Below, one piece after another: positions 29,450 through 38,675 of a stretch of DNA of 64,000 bases. The notes below the pieces were generated by a model. It was given only the letters and a program-made list of their open reading frames with translations, was not told where the DNA came from and ran no database searches. This DNA is from CAYQZD01 sp964421875 (GTDB lineage: Bacteria; Electryoneota; Tariuqbacteria; Tariuqbacterales; Tariuqbacteraceae): contig CAYQZD010000005.1 of NCBI GenBank assembly GCA_964421875.1, forward strand, positions 1 to 64,000. The letters run 5' to 3'. Position numbers and translations under genes: made by a program. Position 1 is the stretch's first letter. Every line of letters starts with the position of its first letter.

Positions 29450-30343
29450 TTGGGACTGTTGGCTTCACTGAAAACCGGACTGAAACGCACCCGCGAAAAT
29501 CTTAATCTGAGCCAATTTCTGCGGGGGAAAAACCGCCTCAATCAGGAATTCCTGGAAGAACTGGAAGAGATTCTTTACCAGGGAGACCTTGGAGTCGAAG
29601 CTACGGAATCCCTGCTGGATGCGCTGCGTCAGCGGGCGGGAAAAGTGGATACCGGCGGGGATTTAAAGGAAATCCTGCGGCAGGAGATGGTCAAGCTGTT
29701 CCCGGAAAACGGCGCGCAGCCTATGTTTCATCAGCCGGAGGTAATCCTGCTGACGGGAGTGAACGGATGCGGCAAAACCACCACCGCCGGTAAATTAGCT
29801 CATAACTATGTACAGTCTGGAAAAAAAGTTGTTTTAGCAGCGGCGGATACTTTCCGCGCCGCAGCTATCGAACAGCTTGAACTATGGGCTGAGCGCGCCG
29901 GAGCCCGGCTGGTGAAACAGTCTCATGGAGCGGATGCGGCTTCAGTGGCTTTCGATGCGCTGCAGTCGGCTATTGCGAAAGACGACGACGTCCTAATCAT
30001 TGACACTGCGGGACGCCTTCAGTCCAAATCCAACCTGATGAATGAGTTGGAGAAAATCCGGAGGGTCTTGAAAAAATTAATCCCGGAAGCGCCCCATCAG
30101 AACCTGCTGGTCTTAGATGCAATCATTGGACAGAATGCGATGTCCCAGGCTGAAGTGTTCAAGGATAGAGCCGGCGTTGACGGGCTGATATTGACTAAAC
30201 TGGACGGCACCGCCCGCGGAGGCTCGGCTTTCGCCGTCTCCCGGCGCTTTGAACTGCCGATAAGATATGTCGGGGTAGGGGAAAAAATCGATGACCTGCT
30301 GCCCTTCGAGCCTGACCGTTTTGTAAAAGAATTGCTGGGCTGA
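29450..30343 (+). CDS. ftsY: signal recognition particle receptor FtsY
   Basis: The 297-residue SRP GTPase has an N-terminal helical domain and the G motifs LTGVNGCGKTTTAGKLA, DTFRAAAIEQLELWAER, DTAGRLQSK and TKLDGTARGG. The acidic A-domain of E. coli FtsY is absent, as in many bacteria, so membrane binding depends on the N-terminal amphipathic helix. It starts with a TTG immediately after nadK and is followed 3 bases later by rimO, indicating one transcript. Confidence 0.95.
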   Translation: MGLLASLKTGLKRTRENLNLSQFLRGKNRLNQEFLEELEEILYQGDLGVEATESLLDALRQRAGKVDTGGDLKEILRQEMVKLFPENGAQPMFHQPEVILLTGVNGCGKTTTAGKLAHNYVQSGKKVVLAAADTFRAAAIEQLELWAERAGARLVKQSHGADAASVAFDALQSAIAKDDDVLIIDTAGRLQSKSNLMNELEKIRRVLKKLIPEAPHQNLLVLDAIIGQNAMSQAEVFKDRAGVDGLILTKLDGTARGGSAFAVSRRFELPIRYVGVGEKIDDLLPFEPDRFVKELLG

Positions 30344-30346
30344 ACC

Positions 30347-31630
30347 TTGCCGCAGCGGGTGAAATTTGTCAATCTGGGCTGCCCGAAAAATCTGGTCGAC
30401 TCGGAACGGATGGCGGGGCTGCTAAAAGGTGCCGGCTGGAATCCTGTCGAAGAACAGTCCGTTTGCGAAGCGCTGGTAATCAATACCTGCAGTTTCATCG
30501 AGGACGCACGCAGAGAATCGGTGGAAGCTATACTTGAAGGCTCGCGCTGGAAAGCTGAAAGAAGCGGGCGCAGACTCTATGTCGCGGGCTGCCTGCCCCA
30601 ACGCTATCCGCAGGAGTTGCGGGCGGAACTGCCGGAAGTCGATGGATTCTTCAATGTGGGCGAATATCAGGGCTTGGTAGAAGCCGTTTCCAAATCCCCG
30701 CTCGCTTCAAGCGGAGTCCGGCGCAGATTCCCCTTCACCCCCCGGCACTACCGCTACCTCCGCATCGCCGACGGCTGCGACCGAAAATGCGCCTATTGCG
30801 CTATCCCCGCCATTAGAGGTCCCTACAGCAGCCGCCCTTTGGATGAATTGGTCGAGGAGGCAGAAGCTTTAGTGTCGGAAGGCGCGCGAGAGCTGGTGAT
30901 TGTGGCGCAGGAAATCAACAGCTACGGCAAGGATTTACCCGGCGGCGGGAATCTTATCGGTCTCCTCGAAAAGCTCACGGGCATTGAAAGCCTTGATTGG
31001 ATAAGGCTGATGTATTTACACCCTCCGCTGGTGGAGGAGACTTTGATAGAATTCGCCGCGGCGGAATCCAAGATGTGCCCTTACTTCGATTTTCCCATCG
31101 AGCATATCGCCGATGGGATACTGCGACGGATGGGGCGGGGGATAACCCGCGCCGGAATCGAAGGCAAACTTCTCAAGATGAAGGAGTTAATCCCGGACTG
31201 CGCGGTTCGCACTTCCATAATGGTCGGATTTCCCGGCGAAGGTGAAGCCGAGTTTGCGGAACTGGCTGATTTTGTCGCCGAAGGGTGGTTCGACCGCCTT
31301 GGAGCCTTTGTCTATTCACCCGAAGCCGGAACCAGAGCCTATTCACTGCAGGGAGCCGTCCCTCCGGAGGAAGCCGCCTTCCGCCAGGAAACAATAATGG
31401 AAATCCAGCGGGAAGTGTCCCTTAAGCGGAACCGGTCAATGGTGGACCAAAAGCTTAAAGTGTTGGTCGACGAAGCGCTGGATGGCGGCCAGTGGTTTGG
31501 CAGAACGGTCTATGACGCCCCGGAAGTGGACGGCGGTGTGATTTTCCGGGGAGAGGCCGCAGTGAGTGAATTTACGGAAGTTATGGTCACCGAAGCGGGA
31601 GAATACGATTTGCAGGGTGTTTCAAAATGA
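30347..31630 (+). CDS. rimO: ribosomal protein S12 methylthiotransferase RimO
   Basis: The 427-residue radical-SAM enzyme has an N-terminal UPF0004 domain with three cluster cysteines (VNLGCPKNLVDSE, NTCSFIEDA, AGCLPQRYP). The radical-SAM motif CDRKCAYCAIP follows near residue 145, and a C-terminal TRAM domain completes it. It adds a methylthio group to the conserved aspartate of S12. The LGCPKNLVDSE signature separates RimO from MiaB. The start is TTG, and the end overlaps the next ATG by 4 bases. Confidence 0.95.
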   Translation: MPQRVKFVNLGCPKNLVDSERMAGLLKGAGWNPVEEQSVCEALVINTCSFIEDARRESVEAILEGSRWKAERSGRRLYVAGCLPQRYPQELRAELPEVDGFFNVGEYQGLVEAVSKSPLASSGVRRRFPFTPRHYRYLRIADGCDRKCAYCAIPAIRGPYSSRPLDELVEEAEALVSEGARELVIVAQEINSYGKDLPGGGNLIGLLEKLTGIESLDWIRLMYLHPPLVEETLIEFAAAESKMCPYFDFPIEHIADGILRRMGRGITRAGIEGKLLKMKELIPDCAVRTSIMVGFPGEGEAEFAELADFVAEGWFDRLGAFVYSPEAGTRAYSLQGAVPPEEAAFRQETIMEIQREVSLKRNRSMVDQKLKVLVDEALDGGQWFGRTVYDAPEVDGGVIFRGEAAVSEFTEVMVTEAGEYDLQGVSK

Positions 31631-32892
31631 AAAAGATGCCATTATTATCAGCGCTGCTCATCTTACCGGCGGCTCTAAACTTAATCCTGCCGGGTCAAAG
31701 CCTGCCCCAGTATGTCAGGGATCCCCTGCGTATCGACAAGGGCAAATTAAATTTTGACTACATTGTGATGTTTGCCGACAGCCTCGACCGGAACCGCCTG
31801 AAAATCTTCGCTAACGTTATCTATGACGAACTGCAGTTCATCAAGAAGGATGACACTTTTAACGCTCGCTATAGATTCACCTTCACCATCCTCGATATAA
31901 ACGGAGAATTTCTGGAAAGCAAGCGCGTCAATGGAGAGATAAAAGTCGAGGATTTCTTCGAAACCAATTCACGCACTAAGTACCAGGCAGTGGAACGTGA
32001 TTTTGACCTTCCCCCCGGTGAATATACCGTGAAACTTGAGCTTCTCGATTATGAAACCAGGGAATTGAAAACCAACGACCGGAAAGTGGTTATCCCCGGC
32101 AGAGTCGGTTCGAATCTGCTGCTCGCGGGACCGATACTCCTGGATACCATTATTATCGCCGATGATGGGAGTGTTAAACTGACTCCGGGAGTGTCAGGGG
32201 ATATCTTTGACGGCAAGGATAATATCTGGGTTTATTTCGAAGTATTTTCCCAAGAATTTCCGCTTGAATTGAGTATCAATTACCGCCTGCTGGATTCCAA
32301 GGGTAAAGTCCGGGTAAACGGAGACTTCAACCGCAGCCTGCAAGGGAATGTGCTGAGAGATAACTTCTCCCTTGATATTGACCGCTTCCCCTTCGACAAT
32401 TACAGGCTGATATTCACCGTAAAGAGCGGTCCCCGCTCTGTCAACGGCGCTAAAAATTTCCGCATCCGCTGGCCCGAACTCCCCTCCACTATCCGCGACC
32501 TGGACACCGCTATCGAACAGCTCCGTTATGTCGCCACCGACAAGGATATTTCCCGTTTGAAGGAAAATTATCCCGGAAGGAAACTGGAACTGTTCCTCCG
32601 TTTCTGGTCGAAATGGGGCAAGAATCAGTCGGAATCTTCGCAGTTGATGGAGGAATACTACCGCAGAATCTGGGAGTCTAACCACAGATTTTCTGATAAC
32701 GGCTGGCGCAGCGACCGGGGGCACGTTTACGTCGTGCACGGTCCGCCGGACGAAGTCGACCGCCGTATCGACGACCTCTACAGCCGCACCTACGAAGTCT
32801 GGTATTACATCGAGGATAATAAACGATTTGTCTTCGTGGACGATGGAGGCATCGGAACCTACAGGCTGCAAAGTCCCTTCTGGGGTAACTGA
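31627..32892 (+). CDS. GWxTD domain-containing secreted protein
   Basis: The 421-residue protein has a signal peptide (MKKMPLLSALLILPAALNL, cleavage probably after GQSLPQ or nearby), a beta-rich central part, and near the C-terminus the domain that gives this family its name. Here it reads GWRSDRGHVYVVHGPPDEVD (about 364-383), so the usual GWxTD is GWRSD. The family is found mainly in FCB-group bacteria and Acidobacteria; its biochemical role is not settled. Overlap with rimO (4 bases) and the 2-base gap to the next gene place it inside a six-gene run. Confidence 0.85.
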   Translation: MKKMPLLSALLILPAALNLILPGQSLPQYVRDPLRIDKGKLNFDYIVMFADSLDRNRLKIFANVIYDELQFIKKDDTFNARYRFTFTILDINGEFLESKRVNGEIKVEDFFETNSRTKYQAVERDFDLPPGEYTVKLELLDYETRELKTNDRKVVIPGRVGSNLLLAGPILLDTIIIADDGSVKLTPGVSGDIFDGKDNIWVYFEVFSQEFPLELSINYRLLDSKGKVRVNGDFNRSLQGNVLRDNFSLDIDRFPFDNYRLIFTVKSGPRSVNGAKNFRIRWPELPSTIRDLDTAIEQLRYVATDKDISRLKENYPGRKLELFLRFWSKWGKNQSESSQLMEEYYRRIWESNHRFSDNGWRSDRGHVYVVHGPPDEVDRRIDDLYSRTYEVWYYIEDNKRFVFVDDGGIGTYRLQSPFWGN

Positions 32893-32894
32893 AA

Positions 32895-33866
32895 TTGGCC
32901 GGAAGTATGTTTTCGCACGGGAGAGAGGATACTGACATCATAAAACCTCATCCCCTGAAAAAGGGGGACGGTGTGGCGGTAGTTTCGCCGGCTTCAGCAG
33001 GCAAACCCGAACGCTTCGAGCCCGCTTTGAATCGCCTTAAATCCTGGGGATTCAGACCGGTTGAGGGGAACCACGCCAGAGCTAATTTGAAGTACTTCGC
33101 CGCACCCGACTTCGAGAGAGCCGCTGATTTCAATCGATACCTCGATTCGCCTCAGGTTTCCGCTATCATCGCTTCCCGCGGGGGATACGGATGTTCCAGA
33201 CTGCTCCCGATGCTGGATTACGGCGGAGCATTGAGAGGACGGAAGCTAATCCTTGGTGGGTCGGATTTAACCGCTCTGCTCTGGGCGGTACATCAAAAAA
33301 CCGGTTTGGTCACATTTTACGGTCCTATGGCGCTGGAAATCGGGGCGGGACCGGAACCGTTTTCGGAGACAATGCTGAAGAAAGCGTTGTCGGGGAACCT
33401 GGAGGGCGGCGTGGAATTCCCCCCTCACCATCGACCGGCCGAGATTATCCCCGGCGCTGCTGAAGGGCGGCTCATCGGGGGATGCCTCTCGCTGGTGGTC
33501 AACCTGCTGGGAACCGAATACTTCGGGGACATCGACGGCAGAATATTGTTTCTGGAAGAAATAGGCGAGAAGCCTTTCAGGATAGACCGGATGCTGACCC
33601 AGCTCCGAAACGCCGGAGTATTCGACCGCATCGCCGGCCTTCTGCTGGGGGATTTCAAAGACTGTTGGGCGGAGGGTGAGGAGGATTCTTTTACACTGGA
33701 GGAGATAATCGACCAGCTTGTTGGGGATAAAGGGATTCCGGTGATGGGAAACCTTCCCTTCGGCCATGACCAAATAAAAATGATCCTGCCCTTAGGGGTA
33801 GAAGTATATTTCAACGCTGAAGCCGGGACTATGGTTTTTCTGGAAGAGGCGGTTTCGGAAGAGTAA
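32895..33866 (+). CDS. LD-carboxypeptidase (S66 family)
   Basis: The 323-residue protein matches muramoyltetrapeptide LD-carboxypeptidase: GDGVAVVSPAS near the N-terminus, IIASRGGYGCSRLLPMLDY, the nucleophile region LGGSDLTALLWAVHQ with the catalytic Ser, and the C-terminal FLEEIGEKPFRIDRML and GHDQIKMILPLG holding the Glu and His of the triad. It removes the terminal D-Ala from murein tetrapeptides in the cytoplasm during recycling. No signal peptide is visible, which fits. It begins with a TTG at 32895; an ATG at 32907 is an alternative. Confidence 0.87.
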   Translation: MAGSMFSHGREDTDIIKPHPLKKGDGVAVVSPASAGKPERFEPALNRLKSWGFRPVEGNHARANLKYFAAPDFERAADFNRYLDSPQVSAIIASRGGYGCSRLLPMLDYGGALRGRKLILGGSDLTALLWAVHQKTGLVTFYGPMALEIGAGPEPFSETMLKKALSGNLEGGVEFPPHHRPAEIIPGAAEGRLIGGCLSLVVNLLGTEYFGDIDGRILFLEEIGEKPFRIDRMLTQLRNAGVFDRIAGLLLGDFKDCWAEGEEDSFTLEEIIDQLVGDKGIPVMGNLPFGHDQIKMILPLGVEVYFNAEAGTMVFLEEAVSEE

Positions 33867-33900
33867 CTAATGGAAAAATCTGCAGGAAAATGGTAATAAT

Positions 33901-34542
33901 ATGCCGGAAGATGGATTGAGATTGGCGGTGTTCGCTTCCGGGCGGGGCAGCGATTTCCTCTCGCTGGTGGAAGCTTCACAGAAGGAGGATTTGGGCTGGC
34001 GAGTGACGTTACTGATAACCAACAATCCGGAAGCGGGAGCTATCGAAAAGGCCGAAAAGCACGGTATCCCTCACCAAGTGATCAATCGCAGGGACTTCGC
34101 TGAGCGGAACGACTTCGTGCGTACGCTGCTGGAGACTTTCCAGGAATATCGGATTAATTTTATAGCGCTGGCGGGGTATTTGCGGAAAATACCACCGGAG
34201 GTTATCCGCCGCTTCCCCGGACGGATGGTGAACATCCATCCCGCTCTGCTCCCCTCCTTTGGCGGGAAAGGGATGTACGGCGAGCGGGTGCATCAGGCTG
34301 TGCTGGACACCGGATGCAAAGTCAGCGGCGTCACCGTCCATATTGTCGATGAAGAATACGACTGTGGTCCCATTGTCGCTCAGCGCATAGTCGAAGTCCG
34401 CGATGACGATGACTGCGAATCCCTGGCAGCGAGAGTGCTCGAAGTTGAACATAAGCTCTATCCTGAAGCGCTGACCTGGTTCGCTCAAGGCAGGGTGCGC
34501 TTTGAAGGCAGGCGGGTTAAAATTTTAAAAGAGGAACAGTGA
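33901..34542 (+). CDS. purN: phosphoribosylglycinamide formyltransferase PurN
   Basis: The 213-residue protein has the N-terminal LAVFASGRGSDFLSLVEA loop, ALAGYLRKIPPEVI, the NIHPALLPSFGGKGMYG formyl-folate motif with its catalytic Asn and His, and SGVTVHIVDEEYDCGPIV with the catalytic Asp. It performs the third step of purine synthesis using 10-formyltetrahydrofolate. The stop overlaps the purH start by 4 bases. Confidence 0.96.
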   Translation: MPEDGLRLAVFASGRGSDFLSLVEASQKEDLGWRVTLLITNNPEAGAIEKAEKHGIPHQVINRRDFAERNDFVRTLLETFQEYRINFIALAGYLRKIPPEVIRRFPGRMVNIHPALLPSFGGKGMYGERVHQAVLDTGCKVSGVTVHIVDEEYDCGPIVAQRIVEVRDDDDCESLAARVLEVEHKLYPEALTWFAQGRVRFEGRRVKILKEEQ

Positions 34543-36065
34543 ACAAGTTTGAAATCAAGCGGGCGCTGCTAAGCGTCTCGGATAAAACCGGAATAGTCGA
34601 ACTGGCGAAAATCTTAACCGGCGCCGGAGTGGAAATTATATCCAGCGGAGGGACGGCGAAAATTTTACGAGAGGCGGGATTGAAGGCGCTCGAAGTCTCC
34701 GATTACACCGATTCGCCGGAAATATTCGGAGGGAGGGTGAAAACCCTCCATCCTCGAATTCACGGCGGTATCCTGATGCGCCGCGGCAATGAAGAAGACC
34801 TCAAACAGGCGGCGGATAAATCGGTACTCCCCATAGACCTGGTGGTGGTGAACCTCTACCCCTTCAAAGAGAAGGTTATAGAATCCACACCCGAAAACCA
34901 AGCCCTGGAGGAGATTGACATCGGCGGCGTGGCGCTGCTCAGGGCGGCGGCGAAAAACTTTCCCGGAGTGGTAACGCTATGCTCGCCAGACCAGTATGGC
35001 GAATTCATCGAAGCGTTTCACGGTAAAAGCGGAATCACCATGGAACAACGCCGGAACTGGGCGCGGCAAGCCTTCTTGCACACCGCTGAATACGATTCCG
35101 CGATACACGCCTATCTTACCAGCGGCGAAGGCAGCTTGCGGATTCGGGGAGAACTTAAGCAGGAACTCCGTTACGGCGAAAATCCCCACCAAAAAGCCTG
35201 GTGGTACGCCTCGGACAATACCGGAATGAGTTCCAGCCGCCAGCTCTGGGGGAAAGCGCTCTCATATTTGAACGTAATGGATCTCGACGCCGCACTAAAC
35301 ATTGTTCATGATTTCGAACCGCCGGCTTGCGTTATCATTAAACACACCACGCCCTGCGGTTTGGCGCTGGGTGAAAATCCGGTCCAGGCTTATCGCCGAG
35401 CCTTCTCCTGCGACACCAGGTCCCCCTTCGGAGGAATTGTCGGATTTAACCGGGAAGTGGACTTAGAAGCGGCGGAAAGGATGGCGAAAATTTTTTTAGA
35501 AGGGATAATCGCGCCGGGATTTACTAAAGAAGCCCTGACAAGACTGAAGAAAAAGAAAAACCTGCGCCTGATGGAATGCCCCGATTGGAAGCCACCCCAA
35601 CAATTAAAAACTGCAACCGTTTCCGGAGGGTACCTGGTTCAGGAATCAGATACTGCTCCTTTCAGGCGGGAAGACTTCAAAGTCGCCACTAAAATCCAGC
35701 CCTCGGAGGAGCAGTGGGAAGCCTTGATTTTCGGCGCTAAGGCGGTCAAATGGATCAAATCCAATGCGGTGGTATTGAACAATCGTTATCAGACGCTGGG
35801 CATCGGCGGAGGGCAGACCGCCCGCGTTGGAGCGGTGGAAATCGCAGTGGCTAACGCGCGGCTTTTCCGGCACGACTTGCAGGGGTCGGTGATGGCTTCC
35901 GACGCATTTTTCCCCTTCCCCGATTCTGTCGAAGAGGCGGCCAGAGTCGGCGTTAAGGCTGTGGTGCAGCCGGGAGGGTCGGTTCGAGATGAAGAAGTTA
36001 TCGAGGCGGCGAACAAGCTCGGTATTGCTATGGTCCTTACCGGAAAGCGTCATTTCCGACATTGA
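34539..36065 (+). CDS. purH: bifunctional AICAR transformylase/IMP cyclohydrolase PurH
   Basis: The 508-residue protein has an N-terminal methylglyoxal-synthase-like cyclohydrolase domain (ALLSVSDKTGIVELAK, SSGGTAKILREAG, VKTLHPRIHGGIL). The transformylase domain follows, with LRYGENPHQKAWWY, IIKHTTPCGLALGE (the Lys-His pair), SPFGGIVGFNRE, IGGGQTARVGAVE, SDAFFPFPDSVEEAA and a PGGSVRDEEV end. It carries out the last two steps to IMP. Together with purN it forms a two-gene purine unit. Confidence 0.96.
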   Translation: MNKFEIKRALLSVSDKTGIVELAKILTGAGVEIISSGGTAKILREAGLKALEVSDYTDSPEIFGGRVKTLHPRIHGGILMRRGNEEDLKQAADKSVLPIDLVVVNLYPFKEKVIESTPENQALEEIDIGGVALLRAAAKNFPGVVTLCSPDQYGEFIEAFHGKSGITMEQRRNWARQAFLHTAEYDSAIHAYLTSGEGSLRIRGELKQELRYGENPHQKAWWYASDNTGMSSSRQLWGKALSYLNVMDLDAALNIVHDFEPPACVIIKHTTPCGLALGENPVQAYRRAFSCDTRSPFGGIVGFNREVDLEAAERMAKIFLEGIIAPGFTKEALTRLKKKKNLRLMECPDWKPPQQLKTATVSGGYLVQESDTAPFRREDFKVATKIQPSEEQWEALIFGAKAVKWIKSNAVVLNNRYQTLGIGGGQTARVGAVEIAVANARLFRHDLQGSVMASDAFFPFPDSVEEAARVGVKAVVQPGGSVRDEEVIEAANKLGIAMVLTGKRHFRH

Positions 36066-36128
36066 TTTATAATTGCGCGAATCAAAATTCACTATAATGA
36101 CTGTGACAGGGAGGTACACAATATAGCG

Positions 36129-37199
36129 ATGAATTACATAACTCAGCGAAAAGCTGAATATAGGTTGAAGAACCGTATGCTGTTTTCATTTAGCAGTCTA
36201 TTTTCCAGCGATATTGCCATTGACTTAGGAACGGCGAACACCCTGGTCTACGTCAAAGGAAAAGGTATCGTTATTCGCGAACCCTCGATGGTTGCTCTGC
36301 AAAAAGACAATCATAAAATGGTGGCGGTGGGTTACGAAGCCCGGGAAATGCTGGGGAAAACTCACAAGAGCATCGAAGTGGTTCGTCCGATGTGCGACGG
36401 AGTAATCGACGACGATGAGATTGCGGAGGAGATGATTCGTTATTTCATTCGCAAGGTTCACCGCAACCGCTTGATTCGCCCTCGAGTGACCATCTGCGTC
36501 CCCTCAGGTGTGACCAAGGCCGAGAAACGGATTATCAAAGACAGCGCGGAACACGCCGGCGCACGTGAAGTGTATCTAATCGCAGAGCCGATGGCGGCGG
36601 CAATGGGTGTAGGACTCCCGGTCAATGAACCGGTAGCCTCGATGGTAATTGACATCGGCGGCGGAACCACCGAAATCGCGGTGATATCGTTGGGCGGTAT
36701 CGTAAACGATATCTCCGTCCGCGTCGCCGGAGACGAAATGGACGACACCATCCTCCAGTTTATGCGCCGTAACCATAACCTCCTGATCGGGGTGCGCTCC
36801 GCGGAAGATGTGAAATGTAATATCGGCACAGCTATGCCGCTGGATAAAGAACTCACTATGACCGTCAAGGGACGCGATTTGGTGTCAGGCATCCCCAAAG
36901 CGATAGAAATAAACTCCGTGGAAATCCGAACTGCGCTCGCTGAACCCCTCAATGCGATTGTGGACGCGGTAAAACTGACCCTGGAAAAAACCCCGCCTGA
37001 ATTATCCGCCGACATCAGAGACCGGGGGATTATCCTGACCGGAGGCGGCTCCCTGCTAAAAGGACTGGATATGCTCCTCCGAGAAGAAACCAGTCTTCCA
37101 ATCAATCTGGCGGAAGACCCCTTGACCTGTGTAGTGCGCGGAACCGGCAACGTTCTAGACAATCTCACAAAGTTTGAAAAACTGCTGCTGGATAACTGA
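36129..37199 (+). CDS. mreB: rod shape-determining protein MreB
   Basis: The actin-like ATPase has phosphate 1 (DIAIDLGTANTLVYVKG), phosphate 2 (SMVIDIGGGTTEIAVISLGG) and adenosine motifs (ILTGGGSLLKGLD). It polymerises along the cytoplasmic membrane and guides cell-wall growth. Two starts are possible. The ATG at 36129 has an AGGGAGG sequence 14 bases upstream. The ATG at 36177, which gives MLFSFSSLFSSD, matches the usual family N-terminus and a length near 340. I list the longer form without firm evidence for the extra 16 residues. mreC follows after 112 bases; mreD, pbp2 and rodA do not follow. Confidence 0.93.
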   Translation: MNYITQRKAEYRLKNRMLFSFSSLFSSDIAIDLGTANTLVYVKGKGIVIREPSMVALQKDNHKMVAVGYEAREMLGKTHKSIEVVRPMCDGVIDDDEIAEEMIRYFIRKVHRNRLIRPRVTICVPSGVTKAEKRIIKDSAEHAGAREVYLIAEPMAAAMGVGLPVNEPVASMVIDIGGGTTEIAVISLGGIVNDISVRVAGDEMDDTILQFMRRNHNLLIGVRSAEDVKCNIGTAMPLDKELTMTVKGRDLVSGIPKAIEINSVEIRTALAEPLNAIVDAVKLTLEKTPPELSADIRDRGIILTGGGSLLKGLDMLLREETSLPINLAEDPLTCVVRGTGNVLDNLTKFEKLLLDN

Positions 37200-37311
37200 G
37201 GCGATTACAGAGTAACGAAAAACAGTCTTGTCATTTCGAGCGAGGCAAAGCAATTAAGCGAAGAGCCACTTTATAAAATAAGTATAGCTGACTTTTCAAT
37301 CCCTCCCCTCT

Positions 37312-38097
37312 ATGTCAGAATTCATCTACAGATTCAGAGTCTATATTACGTTGGTTTTGTGTTCCGCCGCGAGTCTGATAATTCTCAACACCAACCAAAA
37401 CGCCCAGATCGAGATTCTAAGGTTGAAAGTCTCCACCGCCGCAAGTTTCATCACCCGCCCCTTACTTTTCATACCTCGAACCATTAGCCTCTATGCCGAT
37501 AACCGGAGCTTGAACCGCGAATTATTCCGGCTCGGTCAGGAGAATGCTGCGCTCCGCGAAATGAGGGCGGAAAACGAGCGTCTCCGAGCGATGTTGAATT
37601 TCGTGCACCCCACTGAACTGCGCTATATCCCAGCCATCGTTGTGGGAAAAAGCTCCGGCGGATTGGTGAACAGCATTACTATCGACCGGGGACGGGAGGA
37701 CGGAGTGTCGGACGGCTTTCCGGTGGTCTCCGCAGCGGGACTGGCGGGGCAGGTGGTGAAAGCTGATAAGAACAGCGCCCTTTGCCAGCTTCTGCTGGAC
37801 AATCATTTCGGAGCGGCGGTTAAAGACCAGCGCAGCCGGGTGGACGGCATCATTCACTGGAACAGCGGAGACCTCTGCCGGCTGGATGGAATACCAGCCA
37901 CGCTGGAGGTCAGTGTGGGGGACACCCTGGTCACCTCCGGACTGGACGGAGTCTATCCCAAGGGAATCAATGTGGGAGTGGTCATCAAGGTGCGCCGGGA
38001 GCGGGCCACCCTGTTCCAGGAAATCATGGTCGAACCATTCACCGATTTCCGCCGCCTGGAGGAAGTCTTCATATTGATACCGGAAAAATCGAAATAA
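37312..38097 (+). CDS. mreC: rod shape-determining protein MreC
   Basis: The 261-residue protein has an N-terminal membrane helix (about 10-27), a coiled coil (about 60-95, rich in Asn-Arg-Glu-Leu heptads such as LRAENERLRAML split by the family), and the double beta-barrel domain with ITIDRGREDGVSDGFPVV, GLAGQVVKADKNSALCQLL, and TSGLDGVYPKGINVGVV. MreC sits in the periplasm and links MreB to the synthases. No mreD follows it; a MarR regulator with its own promoter comes next. Confidence 0.94.
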   Translation: MSEFIYRFRVYITLVLCSAASLIILNTNQNAQIEILRLKVSTAASFITRPLLFIPRTISLYADNRSLNRELFRLGQENAALREMRAENERLRAMLNFVHPTELRYIPAIVVGKSSGGLVNSITIDRGREDGVSDGFPVVSAAGLAGQVVKADKNSALCQLLLDNHFGAAVKDQRSRVDGIIHWNSGDLCRLDGIPATLEVSVGDTLVTSGLDGVYPKGINVGVVIKVRRERATLFQEIMVEPFTDFRRLEEVFILIPEKSK

Positions 38098-38108
38098 GCC
38101 AAGAATAA

Positions 38109-38137
38109 TTGACCTCTAAATATTTTTTTCGTATATT
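38109..38137 (+). promoter_or_regulatory. sigma-70-type promoter for the MarR gene
   Basis: TTGACC (38109-38114) and TATATT (38132-38137) are spaced by exactly 17 bases. The ATG of the regulator begins 9 bases after the -10 box, so the transcript would be leaderless or nearly so. MarR proteins often repress their own promoter, but no clear palindrome was seen over these boxes. Confidence 0.6.
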
Positions 38138-38146
38138 GTTCATAGT

Positions 38147-38638
38147 ATGAACGATTTCAGCCGAATTAATCGAAAAAGTCCCAGACTGAACTGGTCTTCG
38201 GAATCGATACTGCAAGCCCTCGACCAACTGACGAACTCATACCGCTCACTGGAAAACCGCCGCGCTGAAAAAGCGGGACTCACCAGCGCAGAAGCGCGCT
38301 GTATGATGTGCTTCAACCGCGATAAGTACCATACTGTAAAAGGCCTTGCGGCTGAATTAGGACTGGTGAAAAGCCGTATCACCCGAATCGCAGACGGACT
38401 GGCGAAAAAGGGATTGACTGAACGTCTTCCCGACCCCGAAGACCGGCGAATCTGTATGATGAGACTGACACCGGATGGAGTAAAAAAGCTGGAAGAACTA
38501 AACCGTTGCTGCCATGAAACTCTCGAAAGTCTCTTCCATGACGCCACCTTAGAGAGAAAAGGGCAGATTTTGGGTACACTGGCGGAAATCACCGGTAGTC
38601 TGGAACAGGCGAACCTGCGGGAACCTTCGAGCCTTTGA
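38147..38638 (+). CDS. MarR-family transcriptional regulator, cysteine-rich
   Basis: The 163-residue protein has the winged-helix region KGLAAELGLVKSRITRIADG (about 65-84) and the wing signature LPDPEDRRICMMRLTPDG (about 94-111). It contains five cysteines: two as CMMC (52 and 55), one in the wing (103) and a pair (121-122). Some MarR proteins (OhrR and relatives) sense oxidants through cysteine. Whether this one does is inference, but it is directly followed by a candidate selenoprotein and a CxxC zinc-ribbon gene. The effector is unknown. Confidence 0.85.
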   Translation: MNDFSRINRKSPRLNWSSESILQALDQLTNSYRSLENRRAEKAGLTSAEARCMMCFNRDKYHTVKGLAAELGLVKSRITRIADGLAKKGLTERLPDPEDRRICMMRLTPDGVKKLEELNRCCHETLESLFHDATLERKGQILGTLAEITGSLEQANLREPSSL

Positions 38639-38675
38639 TTAAGTGTAATCGATTGACAATGGCAACGAACAAACA